Part shown: positions 23,420 through 35,617 of the stretch, one piece after another
How positions within the stretch are numbered: position 1 is the stretch's first letter
How the letters are laid out: every line of letters begins with the position of its first letter
NCBI GenBank assembly: GCA_015680685.1
Contig: MNCI01011532.1
Location: 963,042-1,027,041, forward strand
Reading direction: 5' to 3'
DNA from: Gnetum montanum
Taxonomy: Eukaryota; Streptophyta; Gnetopsida; Gnetales; Gnetaceae
DNA: 64,000 nt
The notes under the pieces: model-generated
Database searches by the model: none
The model's input: only the letters and a program-made list of their open reading frames with translations
What the model was told of the DNA's origin: nothing
Made by a program: the position numbers and the translations under genes

Positions 23420-24560
23420 ATGTTAGATCCTCCTAGAAATTACAAGCTTCCACTATCATCAAATATGAACATGCAGATTGTCATGCTAACAAAGATGGAA
23501 TCAAATTGGATTAAGGTAGGAACACTTTCGAGGAAAATAATGGATTTAGGATTTCCTTTGATTTATCTACAAGTAGCTAGAAATCTACCATGCGAGGCTT
23601 TACTAGATTCAAGTTTCGAAGTTAACTTGATTTCTCTAGAAACATACAAATCATGGAACCTATTGACGTTAAAGAAGTACAACATCTAGCTAGAGCTTGC
23701 AAATCAATCTATTGTTGGAAAAAGCTAACAGTGAAGTAGTAGATCACAACAATGAATTAGCAGTTGCTTATTCATGAATACACTTTCCATTTCTATTGTA
23801 GATGGTTTTAGAATTTTCCTTAAAGATAACATAGGTGTTGTGAAGTTCTATCTTAGTTAATTTTTAGATGTTTCCAATTTTGTAACTGGGATGTGGCTAT
23901 TTAAGTCTGCCCTGGGATTTGTCATAAACAGCATGAGAAAGACAAGAGTGGGAGAATTCTCACATTGCATGAGAGAGAGGTTTCTTCTTGTTCTCTCCAT
24001 GTGATGAAGAGAGAACCATGTTATTTCCACATTGCATGAGAGAGAGGTTTATTCTTGTTCTCTTCGTGTGATGAAGAGAGATGCTTGTTATTTCCATCGC
24101 TCATAATAAGATTTTTTCTACAATTATTTGTGGTTCAACTGCTATTTATTTTCATCTCATTTCATATTCTGCTACTAGATCTGCTAACATCTATCACCAT
24201 CCCTTTGAGACAAATAGAAGATGTGGTGAAAATTTTCAATGGGTGGTCATATCGAGCGAGGAGGACATGGCTTAACATTGTGGATGCAAAGTTAAACATG
24301 AGAGACTTGTCTATTGACATCTCTAAGTAAGGCAAGCATAGAGCCATACATTCATAAAAAGATTGCATGCATTACTACTAATAAAGAAGGGTGCAGTTGT
24401 GGATCGAACTTCTAGAATGTCAACACAATCATTAGACCAATCCACAAAAAATGTGAAAAACAAGTGTATGCACAAGAGAGAGCAAGGGCCACTAAAGCAA
24501 AAGACACTGAGTGGCCAATAATTGAGAATGTTAAATTGTCCAGAACATGCATGGAATAAT
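23420..24560 (+). pseudogene. Degenerate protease of element A, split by a solo LTR
   Basis: EALLDSSFEVNLIS at about 23595-23640 is the protease active site with glycine replaced by serine (DSS for DSG). The frame is broken by the solo LTR at 23713-24189 and resumes as EDVVKIFNGWSY...TWLNIVDAKLNMRDLSI (24215-24325). After about 24560 the similarity to element B stops, and RT, RNase H and integrase are absent. Confidence 0.65.
23713..24189 (+). mobile_element. Solo LTR, Copia-like, inside element A
   Basis: This 477-base unit starts TGTTGG and ends CTAACA and is flanked by a perfect 5-bp duplication, TCTAT (23708-23712 and 24190-24194). It contains a direct repeat of about 90 bases (CACATTGCATGAGAGAGAGG at 23960 and 24031). 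There is no internal coding region, as expected when the two LTRs of an inserted element recombine. Assignment to Copia rests only on its size and ends. Confidence 0.8.
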
Positions 24561-27250
24561 ATGAACCACTTATTAACTCCTCTCTTAAGAAAACAACCGC
24601 AACTAAAAACTTACAAATGAAAATACTAAGCCATAATCATACGCTAAAAAAAAGAGGAACTAAGGACTTAAATGATAAAAATTCAATTACCATCATTATA
24701 ATATGGGATTATAATAGAAAAACTAAATCACTAAGGATGATAAGTATGAAATGTCAAGTGTATGATCTAAGGGAACTAGGGCTCATTTTTTGAACACTTG
24801 CCCATGAGTTTAGTTGTGGGGGAGATGCCTTATCTTGATTCAAGAATTAATAAGTGTTTTTTTATTTTTTGTCTTACAATTATTTTTAATTTTTAATTTC
24901 TTGATATACCTTTTCACATTTGTTAGTACATTTTTCCTTTCTTTTATACTTTTAAATTTCTTAATAATTTTTTAATTCTTTAACATTTTTCCATTCTTTG
25001 ATGATTTTTCATTTTTTTCATCTTTTTCCATTCTTACTATCTTTTTCATACTTTATTTTCATTTTCTTTGTACATATTTTTGATTGTTAATAAAATACAC
25101 CAAGAATAAGATAAGATGTTGTCCAATAAGATGAACATTTCTCTATGTTATCAAGTCATAAGACACTGATTATTTGAACAATGAAACCACAACATCCATC
25201 CATCAATTCTATTAATGAGAGGCTCTTACCATGGCCATAATGATATTCTTTCCATCATCAAACTAAGAATAAACTTGTGATCATTATGCCTAGATTGAAA
25301 AGTGAAGAGCCAAGTGGGAATGTAAAGGGTGTGACATCAAGGGGATTTTTGAATCTTCTTAGATTGTTACTGTGAGTTTTATCTTATAGTGAAAGCTATA
25401 TTATGTCCTTGTTGATCTAATGAAAACTAGAAGTAAAAGTACAATAAGTGTTGCCTTACCATGTTACTAGAAAGACATGTTACCCATGCCTGAAGGTAGT
25501 CCTTTGGTAAGGTTGACACTGTTAAAAATAAAATAAATGCACAAGAATAAATTTCTAGGGGTCCATTGTAAAGACATGTTACCCATGCCTAAAGGTTGGT
25601 GGCTTCTCAAAAATCTAAAAAATAAAAAACAAAGCACATTGGATAAACTCCTCCCTTAGACAACACACCAAGTGATAATACTCCTTGCAATGGTGATAGT
25701 CTTATGATGATGAATTTGAGAGGTGAACTAATATGATGTCACTAGACTATGGTCTAGACTTGGTTTGAATCTTGGACAGAAAGGCTAATTATTACCCTAA
25801 CCACTAGTAAAACACAAGAATTCATTATGCCTATGGTAAGACACCTCATGTCTCAATGTCTGCAATTCCTTCTAAGTTCATTTCATCTCCCTTGATATCT
25901 AATCATAACTTGTGATTTTGTGTAAGATAGCATGATTTTTCCAATTTGGTATATATTTTTTGCTAAAAAAGTATGCATTACATTCAACTCTTTGAGTACC
26001 TAAGAACACTTTGAGGCATGGTTATACAAGAGAACTAAGGGCTAGAGCTTGCTTTGGAGATGACCCACTTGTATAACTATTGTATCTTGTACCTGGAGAG
26101 CAATTCCACATCATCTTGTGCCTTTCAGAATACTAAATAATTTAATAAAAAACCTTCCCTAATCATCTTGAACTCCAATTGAATACTAAAACTTCATCAC
26201 CCATTTCTTATCCATCCAAACCACTTAATAAAATTTCATAGCCCAATATTGCTTCTTTATGCACTTTCTATGCCAAATTCTTAGAAACTATGTGTCATTC
26301 ATAGCCCAAGATCCTTTAGACATGTTTCATATCTTCTAGACATTCCAAGTAACTAATTTTTTTTTAGGAAAAGTTAATGAAATATTTGAAGTTTGCACCT
26401 TTGATATCGAATCTACGATATTGCACATAAAAAAAGTATATATAACATTGGGGACTTAGCAAAATTTTCATTTTCAACTTTTGAAGCTAAGGGAGTTTTT
26501 GTCATTTTTTCTTCTAAACAAAGAGCTCTGACCTCCAAACTTCAAATGCTCATAACTCCACCCTTGTAGCTCTAATTTATGAGATTCTTGAGCCTTGTTG
26601 ATCATGGAGATCTCAACTTAGTTGTGGATGGGTGATTAGCATGATATTGTTAACATTTGAGTTAGAATTTTCTAACACCCAGAAGGCATTATAAGGGTAA
26701 GTATGGAAGGGAAAATGAAACTTTTTAATAGAAATCAATCACACTCAAGCCATAAACACTTAAAATAATCCTCTTAATGATCCATACCAACTATCATAAG
26801 CCATAAATAAGAGAAAAGTAGATAAATTTGAAGGGCTATAAAGAACTAACATCTAAGGAGTTCCTCTTTGAAGATTTTTCTAACTCTGCAATCATAACAA
26901 GCTAAGAACTTGATCTAGTAAGGGGTACGGGTAAGGAAAGAGTTATTAAGAACTAGAGTAAACATTTTAATAATTTCCAAACCCTTGGTGATTTTAGATT
27001 GTCCTGAAAAGAGAAGCAATAGGAGGACCTTCACAGCCAACAAGCAAAAGGCCAAGAGGCCATGGAAGAGGCTAAATGCGGGAATAGACCCCACAAGCAT
27101 AACATGTGAAGGAGGAGGTTCAATCCTTTAGTCTCCATCAAGAAACTTCTACTATAGGATACTTGGCATAGTTAGAGGAAGTAGATCCACATGCATTAGA
27201 ATAAAGACAACACTTCTCAATGTCACAAGATTGCCTCTAAGACATCTAGG
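24561..27250 (+). other. Spacer of element A between protease and extra ORF
   Basis: The RT-integrase part has been deleted near 24560. GTTTAGTTGTGGGGGAGATG at 24810-24830 resembles the polypurine-type context usual at the end of pol. T-rich DNA follows to 25090. A 20-base block (AAAGACATGTTACCCATGCC) occurs twice, near 25472 and 25572. A GATATCG motif lies at 26404. No gene. Confidence 0.55.
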
Positions 27251-29740
27251 AGAAAATGATCATGTCCACAACAATCGTAGAACTCAAATTTGGTCCATTT
27301 CTAGAATTTGCCTTAGATATTATGAAGACGCAACTCCAAGCATCATCATTATCACCTACACTCACAAACAATGACGAATGGTATTTGGGGGAGACATATC
27401 AATTCTTGCATAATAAAGGAGAAGATGCAATAGTTAACATTGAAGGAGTCTTAATATCCTATTCTATAAAGGAAATAATTGAATCCCTTAATGTGCCTAA
27501 TGAATAGGTAAAAGTAGCATATCTTTCAACTAGATTATATACAAATATAAGAAAATTGTTGTTTCAAAGAGCATATGGCAAAGATGACAAGGATTATAGT
27601 GAGCTAACTCTTGAGGAAAGTATTTACTTCAAAATCAACACATATCACTTATTTCCCACAAAAAGATTAAATAGGATATCCACATATACAACTAGAGGAA
27701 GTCTGATTTTAATGGGAAACTTTAAAGCAAACCTCATACACCTCTATTTCCTTGAGATCCAATAGTGGTTTGAGGAAAAGAAGGTAGGGAACTTGACTCT
27801 TCCATTCCCTTGCCTCATTAGGAAGCTATGCAAATGCATTGCAATCCTAGGGTACACCAATTACATCCCTAGGAAGGCTCAAAACACTTCCTATGCTAAA
27901 ATGCTCAAGTCATCACCACCAAAGAAGGACTAGGTGGAGAAACAAATAGATGTTGGGGAACCACTCAAACTATTGTGTAACAACAGCAGGATCCAATGGA
28001 CAATAGTAAGAGCAACAATAGTAGCAAGAACAACAACAACAACAAGTTCCACCACTTCCACTCTAAGACTGTAGGCCATCAGTGAATCATTTGTAATACA
28101 TTATAGAGACCAACATTTGGGGAACATGCGAGGAGGCGAACTTGTATAAAGTTATCGACAGTGCCATCCAACCCACAGTTTCCACATATCCTACTAATGA
28201 ACAAATTTCATTACAATGAGGAGGAGAGTACTAATGGTCACAACATATTTTGATGAATGTTGCATTGTTTGAAGTTGTCCTAGAAACTGGTGAAGGAGCC
28301 ATAGTTGTGGTTATGTAGCATCACGAAGTAGTAAGAGTCGCAAAAAATGATCACAAATCACATAAAGGAATCATTCAACGTACTTGTTGTGATGCCAACT
28401 AATCTTTCTAAAGCTAAGAAAGCTCAAATGCTAGTTGGTACCTCGATGACTCCCGTAGATCATGAGGGTGTGCTGGACTGACTACTGTAGACTGGGCAAG
28501 TCATGATAAATCTTTTTTACATCCCAAGTGATGTCACTATAGTGCAATTAAAACTTATAGCAACTAAGGGTAAGTTGGTCATGGCAGAGACTGGGAAGAA
28601 CATGCACAAAATGAAGTTCGTAGACTATAAGAAGAGCTCATGACCCCAAGGGAAAAATGGAAAGATCCTACTTAATTTATTATGCCTGAACAACTGGAGT
28701 AGCTTAGAATAGAAAAAATTAATTGCTTCATGAAGCATAATATGTAGATGGAGAATGAAAAGAAGAAAATGGTTTGGAATGCCTTAGTAGCAGAAGCACA
28801 AACATACGCACATGCTAAGGCACTCACAATAGTACAAGAAGAAAATAAGTAACTCATTATAGAAAAAATTAAGTTGACCAATGTGGAAAAGTAGAAAAAC
28901 ATTCTTAAAGAGAGCATCCATCAGTTGAGAGAATAGCTACCTAGCATGAAAAAATAAAACCATCTCAATGGAGGAGGTACGCACCATCTGATAAGAATTC
29001 AACTATTAAAATAAGCACATGGCAGAATGAGACAAAGAGGCATGAAAGGCTCAAAGAACACTTTCATGATCAAGTGGGCATTTACAAATAAATCAATGAG
29101 AAGGAAATCTAGATGGCAAAGGCCTAGATTAATTCCATTTTAGCACAAAATATAAGTTGACAACTCATCTTGGATAGCATGACCTATGTCCACCAAGTAG
29201 AGATAAAAAATAAAGATCTGCAAATAGAAGATTTGACAAAATACATGGGGTTAGCTGACCTTTGTTATGCTAACTTGGCCATGTTGATAGCAAATAGGTC
29301 TAGAAATGAACTTGAATAGTAAGTAATGGCCACCTCTGCATTGTATGAAAAGGAGTTGGCAGATAGGTAGGATGCCCTATAGAAGCTACATGTGGCAAAC
29401 TTTGAATTGGAAGTAGTTAAGGTTAGTTACCAAGAACAAAAAGATGTTACAACAAACTTGGCCAAAAGAATGTCTGACTATCAGGAATTGAGAACTAAGA
29501 ACAAGGCATTTGAAGAGAAAAGAATGCAGTTTGTGGTGTGGTACATTAAGGAAAACAAAATGTTCCTACAACAGCCATGTCCATGGGATGTACTAGTTCC
29601 ATCACACATTGCTTAATCAGCATGGATGGCACACGATCCTAGAACGGAGGAGGAGAAACTTCAAGCATTGCTTAACATATACAAATTTTAGAATCTTGAT
29701 GACAAGGAGAAGCAATTGATGGAAGAGCCACCACCACCAA
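27250..29740 (+). pseudogene. Extra ORF of element A (putative plant transposon protein)
   Basis: The N-terminal part is well preserved: two open blocks (27256-27507 and 27556-27765), separated by a stop, continue into NLTLPFPCLIRKLC at about 27795-27835. This block is characteristic of the putative plant transposon protein domain seen in the extra ORF of Athila-type elements. A Q/N/T-rich stretch (28000-28070) and a long E/K/Q-rich coiled-coil region (28640-29590) follow. The same protein, more decayed, is in element B at 17060-19830. Function unknown. Confidence 0.7.
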
Positions 29741-29916
29741 GCACAACTTAATCTACATTGAGCTTCTTTAGTTTTGTTGTTGTTGTTTTGTTGTATAGTT
29801 GTGTCTAAGTTTTTGTACAACACCACTGTAGCATTTAGTATCATGTAAATCTACCTTCCAATTTTGTAAGGGACTCTATCCTCATTTTGTTTTAACTCAA
29901 GGATGAGTTTCTAGTC

Positions 29917-29929
29917 AATTATGGGGGTA
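29917..29929 (+). other. Polypurine tract of element A
   Basis: CAATTATGGGGGTA directly precedes the 3' LTR. Confidence 0.72.
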
Positions 29930-30786
29930 TGATAAAGTCAATTTTTCTTAACCAACGATATTGTAACTACAATATTGTAGCACAAGCTACATCATCGTAG
30001 ATCTGATATCATGGGATGTGTGCAGCCTATAAATACAACACTTAGGCACATGGATCCACATAAGTTTTCATTCCATAGTAACAGAACTCTTTCAGCTTGT
30101 TTTTGTAATCTAGCACTTAGAAGTGTGAATGCTTGTAGTGTAGTATGACTTAGTAGATGACATCTTTGTTCAAACATCTTGTACTTGGGCACAAGTGTGA
30201 TTGAAAATGAAGATCGAGTTATTTCTCACTATTGTAGCATTCTCCTAGTTTACTATTTTGACTTAGCATAATGTTTACTATTTTCCTAGTTAATGTTTTA
30301 CTATTTCATGCACTTTACTATTATTTTTGTTATTAAGTGGAATGAGTATGACTAATCTTGAGCACTTAAGTGTAATTACTTAGTAACCCAATAGTGCTAT
30401 TGCTTAGTACGCCCAATAGAAATACACTTGATATCCCAATAGTAGTTATGCAAAGCCCAAATGTGTATAGAAGATCAAGAACAGATGCTCATTGCCATAG
30501 GTTAGAATAGATCTGTTTACTTGTTTTTCTTAGATTTAGAAATCATTTCCATTTCCATTATGTTTGCTAGGAGTAATGATGGCCTACCAACATCAAATAT
30601 CATATACCTCACTATGAACTAAACCGTACTTGTAGACTTCACTAGCTCCACGCAGGAAGACAATAGTCTTGAACTTAAACCAATTGCTAACATATTAACA
30701 TTGCCTTGTTCACATATTACAATCTCGTTGTGTGTGAATACTTTTGACTTGTATGGTTAGGTGTTGAATTGCTCCACTTTTCATCA
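29930..30786 (+). repeat. 3' LTR of element A
   Basis: TGATAAAGTC to TTCATCA; direct repeat of 8081-8965. The TATA box is clear here (TATAAATA, 30028-30035). Confidence 0.9.
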
Positions 30787-31038
30787 TCCGGATTCATGAA
30801 TTACAAAATTTAGCTCATGTGAGTTGTGCATGTGTCCATGTTATTCGTGTCAATGCCACGTCAGTTAATATTAAAAACCATGCAATAAATAACACAATTT
30901 GAATACTTTAAATATTAACCATGACTAAATTTAAAATATTGGCAAATAAGAGCTCAGAGCTTTGTTATAAATGCATAAACCAAAAGGGAAAATCTAAGAG
31001 TAGCTTTGTGCAATTAATTAGAGCGTCGTCAATCAATC
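30787..31038 (+). promoter_or_regulatory. Remaining promoter of the second BAHD copy
   Basis: The proximal promoter with TATAAAT at 30966-30972, about 70 bases before the ATG at 31039. Everything further upstream has been moved 22.7 kb away by element A. Confidence 0.55.
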
Positions 31039-32776
31039 ATGTTGTGTGAATCTGTTAATAATAATGAGAATGAGGAGCTGTGCTTCCAAGTCATACGGCA
31101 AGAGCCAATTCTGGTGAGTCCTTGTGAAGCCACTCCCAAGGAGCTTCTGCCGCTCTCAAACCTAGACGCCCAGCCAACCCCGCGAATTCCATTTCTGGTC
31201 CTCTATTTCTATGCCCGAGACCAGCAGATGGACGGCAAAGATCCGATAAAAGTAATCAGAAAAGCTCTGGCCAAGGTGCTGGTTCCTTACTATCCCATGG
31301 CAGGCAGGCTCAGGCACGCTGCCGGTGGCAAGCTCTGCGTTGAACTGCAACGCTCAAGGAGGGCTCTTCATTGAGGCCAAAGCCGACGTTTCTCTTTCGG
31401 ACTTTGGTTATCTGAAATCGACATTTCCATGAACATATCAACTCATCTACAACGTCCCTGGCTCAGATCCTGTCAGAGACATTCCATTGCTACTCGTCCA
31501 AATAACACACTCCATCGAGTGCAATAAATTCGGCTCTGTGAATTTACAAGGAGTCTAAGTTCAGCAAGTCTTATCTTTTTGTCGTTAGACAATATACTAG
31601 TTTGATCAACCCAACAGTATGTTTACTAAAAAAATGGTATATTTTATACTCGTACAGATCGATTCAGGAACAGGAACTTTCTTTTCCTTGTGTATATTAT
31701 CGGTAATATTATTGAAAGGTCATGGGTCAAGTCAGCTGAGAAAATACAATACCGTTCGTGCCATTATTAGCTTTTGTTACTTCATGTGAAGCATTCTTTG
31801 GCGTAGTCTTTGCTGCCTTAAAGATAATTCCTTGAGGTATATAGTTATATACAAGAATATCAGCTTTACGGTGGGACCCCGTTTCAATGAATGAATGACA
31901 TCTTGCTGTGTTGCTAGCGTAAGGCAAAACTTTAAAAATTTACTACGAGTTGTAAATTATGCGTTTTTGCTCTCGTTTGTGAAACGCACTGACGAAAATT
32001 TTCAAAGCCTACAGAAAATGCGCAACTAAATAGAAATGCATCAGTTATAAGTGAAGGTAATTAATATATATATATATATCTATGCATAAAATAAATGAAT
32101 GTGCAATTTCTGCATTACGTATTTCTAATTACAGTTATATTTTATCTTTCTATAAATAATTACAGTTTTTTTTTGTTTGTTTCCGAAGTTTTAAAAGTGG
32201 AAAGTGCCACTAATATTGATTCTGAACATGAAGCAATGTATAAAAGCTTATAGATTCAATGTCAAAATTTTTTCATATTTTAACATTTGATACATAAAAT
32301 AATATTTACATAGATTTTTAAATAAACCGTTTTTTCCAAAAAAAAAAATTGTGATACCTGCCAAATAAATTCTATGAATCTTCCAACGTATTAAAGCTTC
32401 AATTTCAAATTCAAGGTTGCAATCCTACTTCAAATTCCAAGCCACCCCACCCACCATGCACACGTTAATTAATAGTTTAATGAAAGCCACGAATCCACCC
32501 AGCCATGAAATGATAGTTTAATGGAAGAAAAAAAAAGTAGACGTATTTCTTCAATTAAAAGAAACTGAATTCTTCTGTGTTTTGAAAACGAACGAACGAA
32601 CAAGATACCCGCCCATTCCGCAGGGCTACTACGGCAACGCAGGCAGGCTCGTAAGCAGGCGCCTGGGGTTGGACCACGTGGACCTCGGATGGACCCCCTG
32701 CTTACGGTGGCACCTGGGACGCGGAATGTTTCAAGGATTTAGAAGAGTTGCAGCAGTCTGCCAGAGTTTAATATGA
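31039..32776 (+). pseudogene. Second BAHD acyltransferase copy, broken
   Basis: Exon 1 (31039-31501) is nearly identical in protein to the first copy for about 100 residues. An extra A at about 31343 then shifts the frame, a TGC codon has become TGA at 31430-31432, and the splice donor reads CAA|AT instead of CAG|GT. Exon 1 is 463 bases, one more than in the intact copy. The intron is retained to about 32607. Exon 2 has lost its first about 450 bases, including the HXXXD motif: the intron end runs straight into the block equivalent to GYYGN (32625-32640). After a second deletion only the DLGW region (about 32667-32690) is left. It cannot make an active enzyme. Confidence 0.9.
32067..32081. 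repeat. TA microsatellite in the pseudogene intron
   Basis: A short (TA)n run that the first copy's intron lacks at the matching place. Confidence 0.7.
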
Positions 32777-34100
32777 TTAAAAGAAATCAGGAGAGAATCA
32801 TTGACTCCAGTCTAACTTCAGTCTAACGTGATGTCCCATACCAGTCAAAGATAGTCGACGGAGCTTAGTCGACACAGGTAATTGGCTTGGGCTTCTTTGA
32901 TGAGTAAATTATTAATATAAAGATTCATAATGTAAGGATGATGATGGGGATGAAAGAGTCATCATGTTTTCCAATGATGCTTAGGATTTTACGTACTTAG
33001 TTTTCAAGTTATATATCAGTTATTTTTCTTTTGCAGATTTATTAAAAGAGGTATATGTCACATGGAAATAAAGGAAAATTACAATGATTAATAAATTATT
33101 TGTAATTTTACCATCAAAGCTATATGTGTGTAAAATTCACCTAGTATAACTCATTGCAAAGCTATTTATATTTTAATTGAATGCTTTAATCATAATGTTC
33201 ATGAAGAAATAATTATTTCATGAAAGAGAACTTATGTAGTTGATTCCATATTATTGGAATAAGAGTAGGATGCTCATGAGGACAATTATAACCATGAATG
33301 ATTCTAGAAAAGATTTTTATCATATGGTTTCAAATATTTGTACTTAGAAGAAAGGATTAAAATGATTTAATTACTATAGGTAAGATGGTTCTCTTTATGC
33401 TAAGTACAATGTTGAGAGCATAGCTTGTAATAAGCCATGGCAATTTTATTTTTGCAAACATATTCAATAAGAGAGTAAATGTAGTAATTTTTAGTATCAT
33501 ATTCACCTTTTTAATTAGATTGTTTATGTATTTTCATTTTAATTATACTTAAAGGCTTAGAGTTTTATTGATAGCTTCTAATATATTCATGAAATTAAAG
33601 ATTTTACATATATACATGCTTAATGTCTAATCATTAGTTGAATTTACATTGTTAATTTTGTAAATATTAATAATGTTTCTTTTCTTTTACATTTTCAAGA
33701 TTCAAAGGTTAATAATACATTAAACAAATTTCTTAACTTACTTGATAATGTGATTTGCTATTGATAATGTGATGAGTCTAAGATGATAATTGATTTTCTT
33801 CATTATTTTTACTAGTCATATATCTAAAAGCCTTTTTTAGAATATTATTGAATCTAGTGTGGGCTTAGTAGACTCACCAACTAAATTCTAGGGTATACTC
33901 AACGACTCATCATTCATATGTAGCTTGAACTTGCAACTTATTACAAATAAAGCTTAATTGATAAGCTTGTTTGCTTATAAAAGGTTAAGAGTTGAGCTTA
34001 AGATATTGTTATGTTCTACTTATATTGTATTAAAATATTATATTGATTATACAATTTAGGTTGTATATAATTTCATTTTTTAAATTCCAACTACCCCTAA
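32777..34100. other. AT-rich spacer, no gene seen
   Basis: No open frame with domain character on either strand, and no repeat partner within the window that I could recognise. Confidence 0.5.
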
Positions 34101-34370
34101 CTGGTGAATAGTAAATAAGTCGAATGCGACACTATACATATGATATTTTAGCTTCAATATTCATACGATGTCATAGATTTGATATATTTGGGGCTAGCAA
34201 TGCTTATAAATGCCATCCAACCACTACACTTAATGCACTTGTTCAATCCTAACTTGGATAGATTCTTGTAATTTTGTTTTTTGAATTTAGAATTACTATG
34301 TGAATAGTTATAGATGGGATAAATTCATTAAGGAAAGAATAGCATGAGGAATAAAAGTTGTCTATACAAT
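34101..34370 (+). repeat. Possible Athila-type LTR fragment
   Basis: TATGATATTTTAGC, then GATTTGATAT and a CTTATAAATGCC TATA box followed by TTGTAATTTTGTTTTTTGAA, resembles the order of landmarks in LTR A (GATATCG, TATA, TTTGTAAT). No boundaries were found. Confidence 0.3.
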
Positions 34371-34479
34371 TAAAAAAAAAATATAGGACATTAGGAGTGT
34401 GGCCTTGAAAGATTAGAAAATAACTCTTTAACCTAGTTATTTATCCTATTACTCTATATGTATTCATAGTTTGGGAAAC

Positions 34480-35130
34480 ACATCTTAGTGCAAAAAGTTG
34501 GAAGGCCATTGAAAGTGTAGAAAAGATATTTTTACTTGATGAATTAAAGGTAAAAGTTAAACACCTTATTCTATGGTTTTGTTAGAGTGTAAACTACTTT
34601 CTGTAGGAATAGAAACTATTTGTCAATTTATTGCTTACACTCAAAAATTGGCAAAAACAAAATATATCAAAATTTATAAAACAATTGTTGAAGACACAAA
34701 AGAGCACAAATGGTATGTTCAAGGGATAAAATGATTGAAGACTTGGAATGCCTCATTGGAGTAGATACAAAGTAATCCAAAGGCACATTTAGAAGTTCAT
34801 TAGGTGGTGGGTTCTCACAAAGTTATGGTGAAATGTGGAAGATAGGAAAATTTTTTATTTGAATTACATAAGTGATAATCAATTAAACTCAAAAGTTTGC
34901 TATTTGTCACCTATACTTCCAATGAGATGTCACATTTTTATGGATAGGATTTTTTTTAGTTCACATTATCTTAGAATAGAATGTGGAAGATGGATGCAAA
35001 TTCTTAGAGAAGAACTTACATGTAGGCTATGTGGGTTAAAAGATGTTGAGAATGAGTAGCATGGTTTTCTTAGTTCCTCTCAAACTAAACATTCCAGATA
35101 AAAATATAATATTAAAATAAAGGGTCCATA
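34480..35130 (+). pseudogene. 3' end of a LINE-type retrotransposon ORF2
   Basis: The frame at 34835-35059 has ECGRWMQILREELTCRLCG (34979-35035), matching the zinc-binding C-terminus usual in plant LINE reverse transcriptases (GRW..I.R..R.C.LC, then E-N-E-x-H). A TAG interrupts the E-N-E-x-H part at 35057. Only the tail is present, as expected for a 5'-truncated copy. Confidence 0.55.
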
Positions 35131-35269
35131 TGATATTTTCTTGTTAAATCTAGTTGCAATATTAGTAAGTGGCCATGACTTTGTTAAGATTTAGTTTTTA
35201 TGATACAAATATAATGTTTGTGTAATAAATCCTTTGAGTCTTTGAGATTTAGTTTTACATATTTGGTCA

Positions 35270-35617
35270 TGCTTTACTTCTTGTCTTGGCTGTTGAGACC
35301 AATCCCAAAGGTAATGATGGATATGAGCTGCTCAGTGCCATCTCTTTGTACAAAGCCACCATTTCATAGCCTAGGAAGTGCATGGCCACACTGATGAAAC
35401 ACATAATGCAAAGTTTTAAGAGTGATGAGCATTCATTCCTGGCTTGTTGTACATGCCTTGGGCTCATGTAATCATTACTAGGATTATTAGATTACCAAAT
35501 GATTACACTTAACACTTAAAACTAGTCATACTCATTCTGCTTTACTATGAACAAGGAAAGTAAAGTACTTAGAAATGTAACTGATTAAATTAGGAAAATA
35601 GTAAGAGTTATGCTAAG
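35270..35617 (-). repeat. Reversed fragment of an A-type LTR
   Basis: Read on the minus strand, 35617-35480 matches the LTR of element A from CTTAGCATAA through ACTTTACT to GAATGAGTATGACTA and AAGTGTAAT. More diverged similarity continues to about 35400. The match stops exactly where element C starts (35618), so C inserted into this LTR. Confidence 0.55.

Larger units (their letters stand above)
8081..30786 (+). mobile_element. Element A: Athila-type Ty3/gypsy retrotransposon, deleted and nested
   Basis: Direct LTRs lie at 8081-8965 and 29930-30786, with a tRNA-Asp-like primer site after the first and a polypurine tract (ATTATGGGGGTA) before the second. Without inserted element B (11.9 kb) and a solo LTR (0.5 kb), A is about 10.3 kb. 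Its order is gag (from 21001), protease, a long spacer and an extra ORF with a putative plant transposon protein domain. RT, RNase H and integrase are missing, so it is non-autonomous. The flanking 5-mers are TTAGG (8076-8080) and TCCGG (30787-30791), an imperfect target duplication at best. It stands between the second BAHD copy and that copy's upstream region. Confidence 0.85.
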
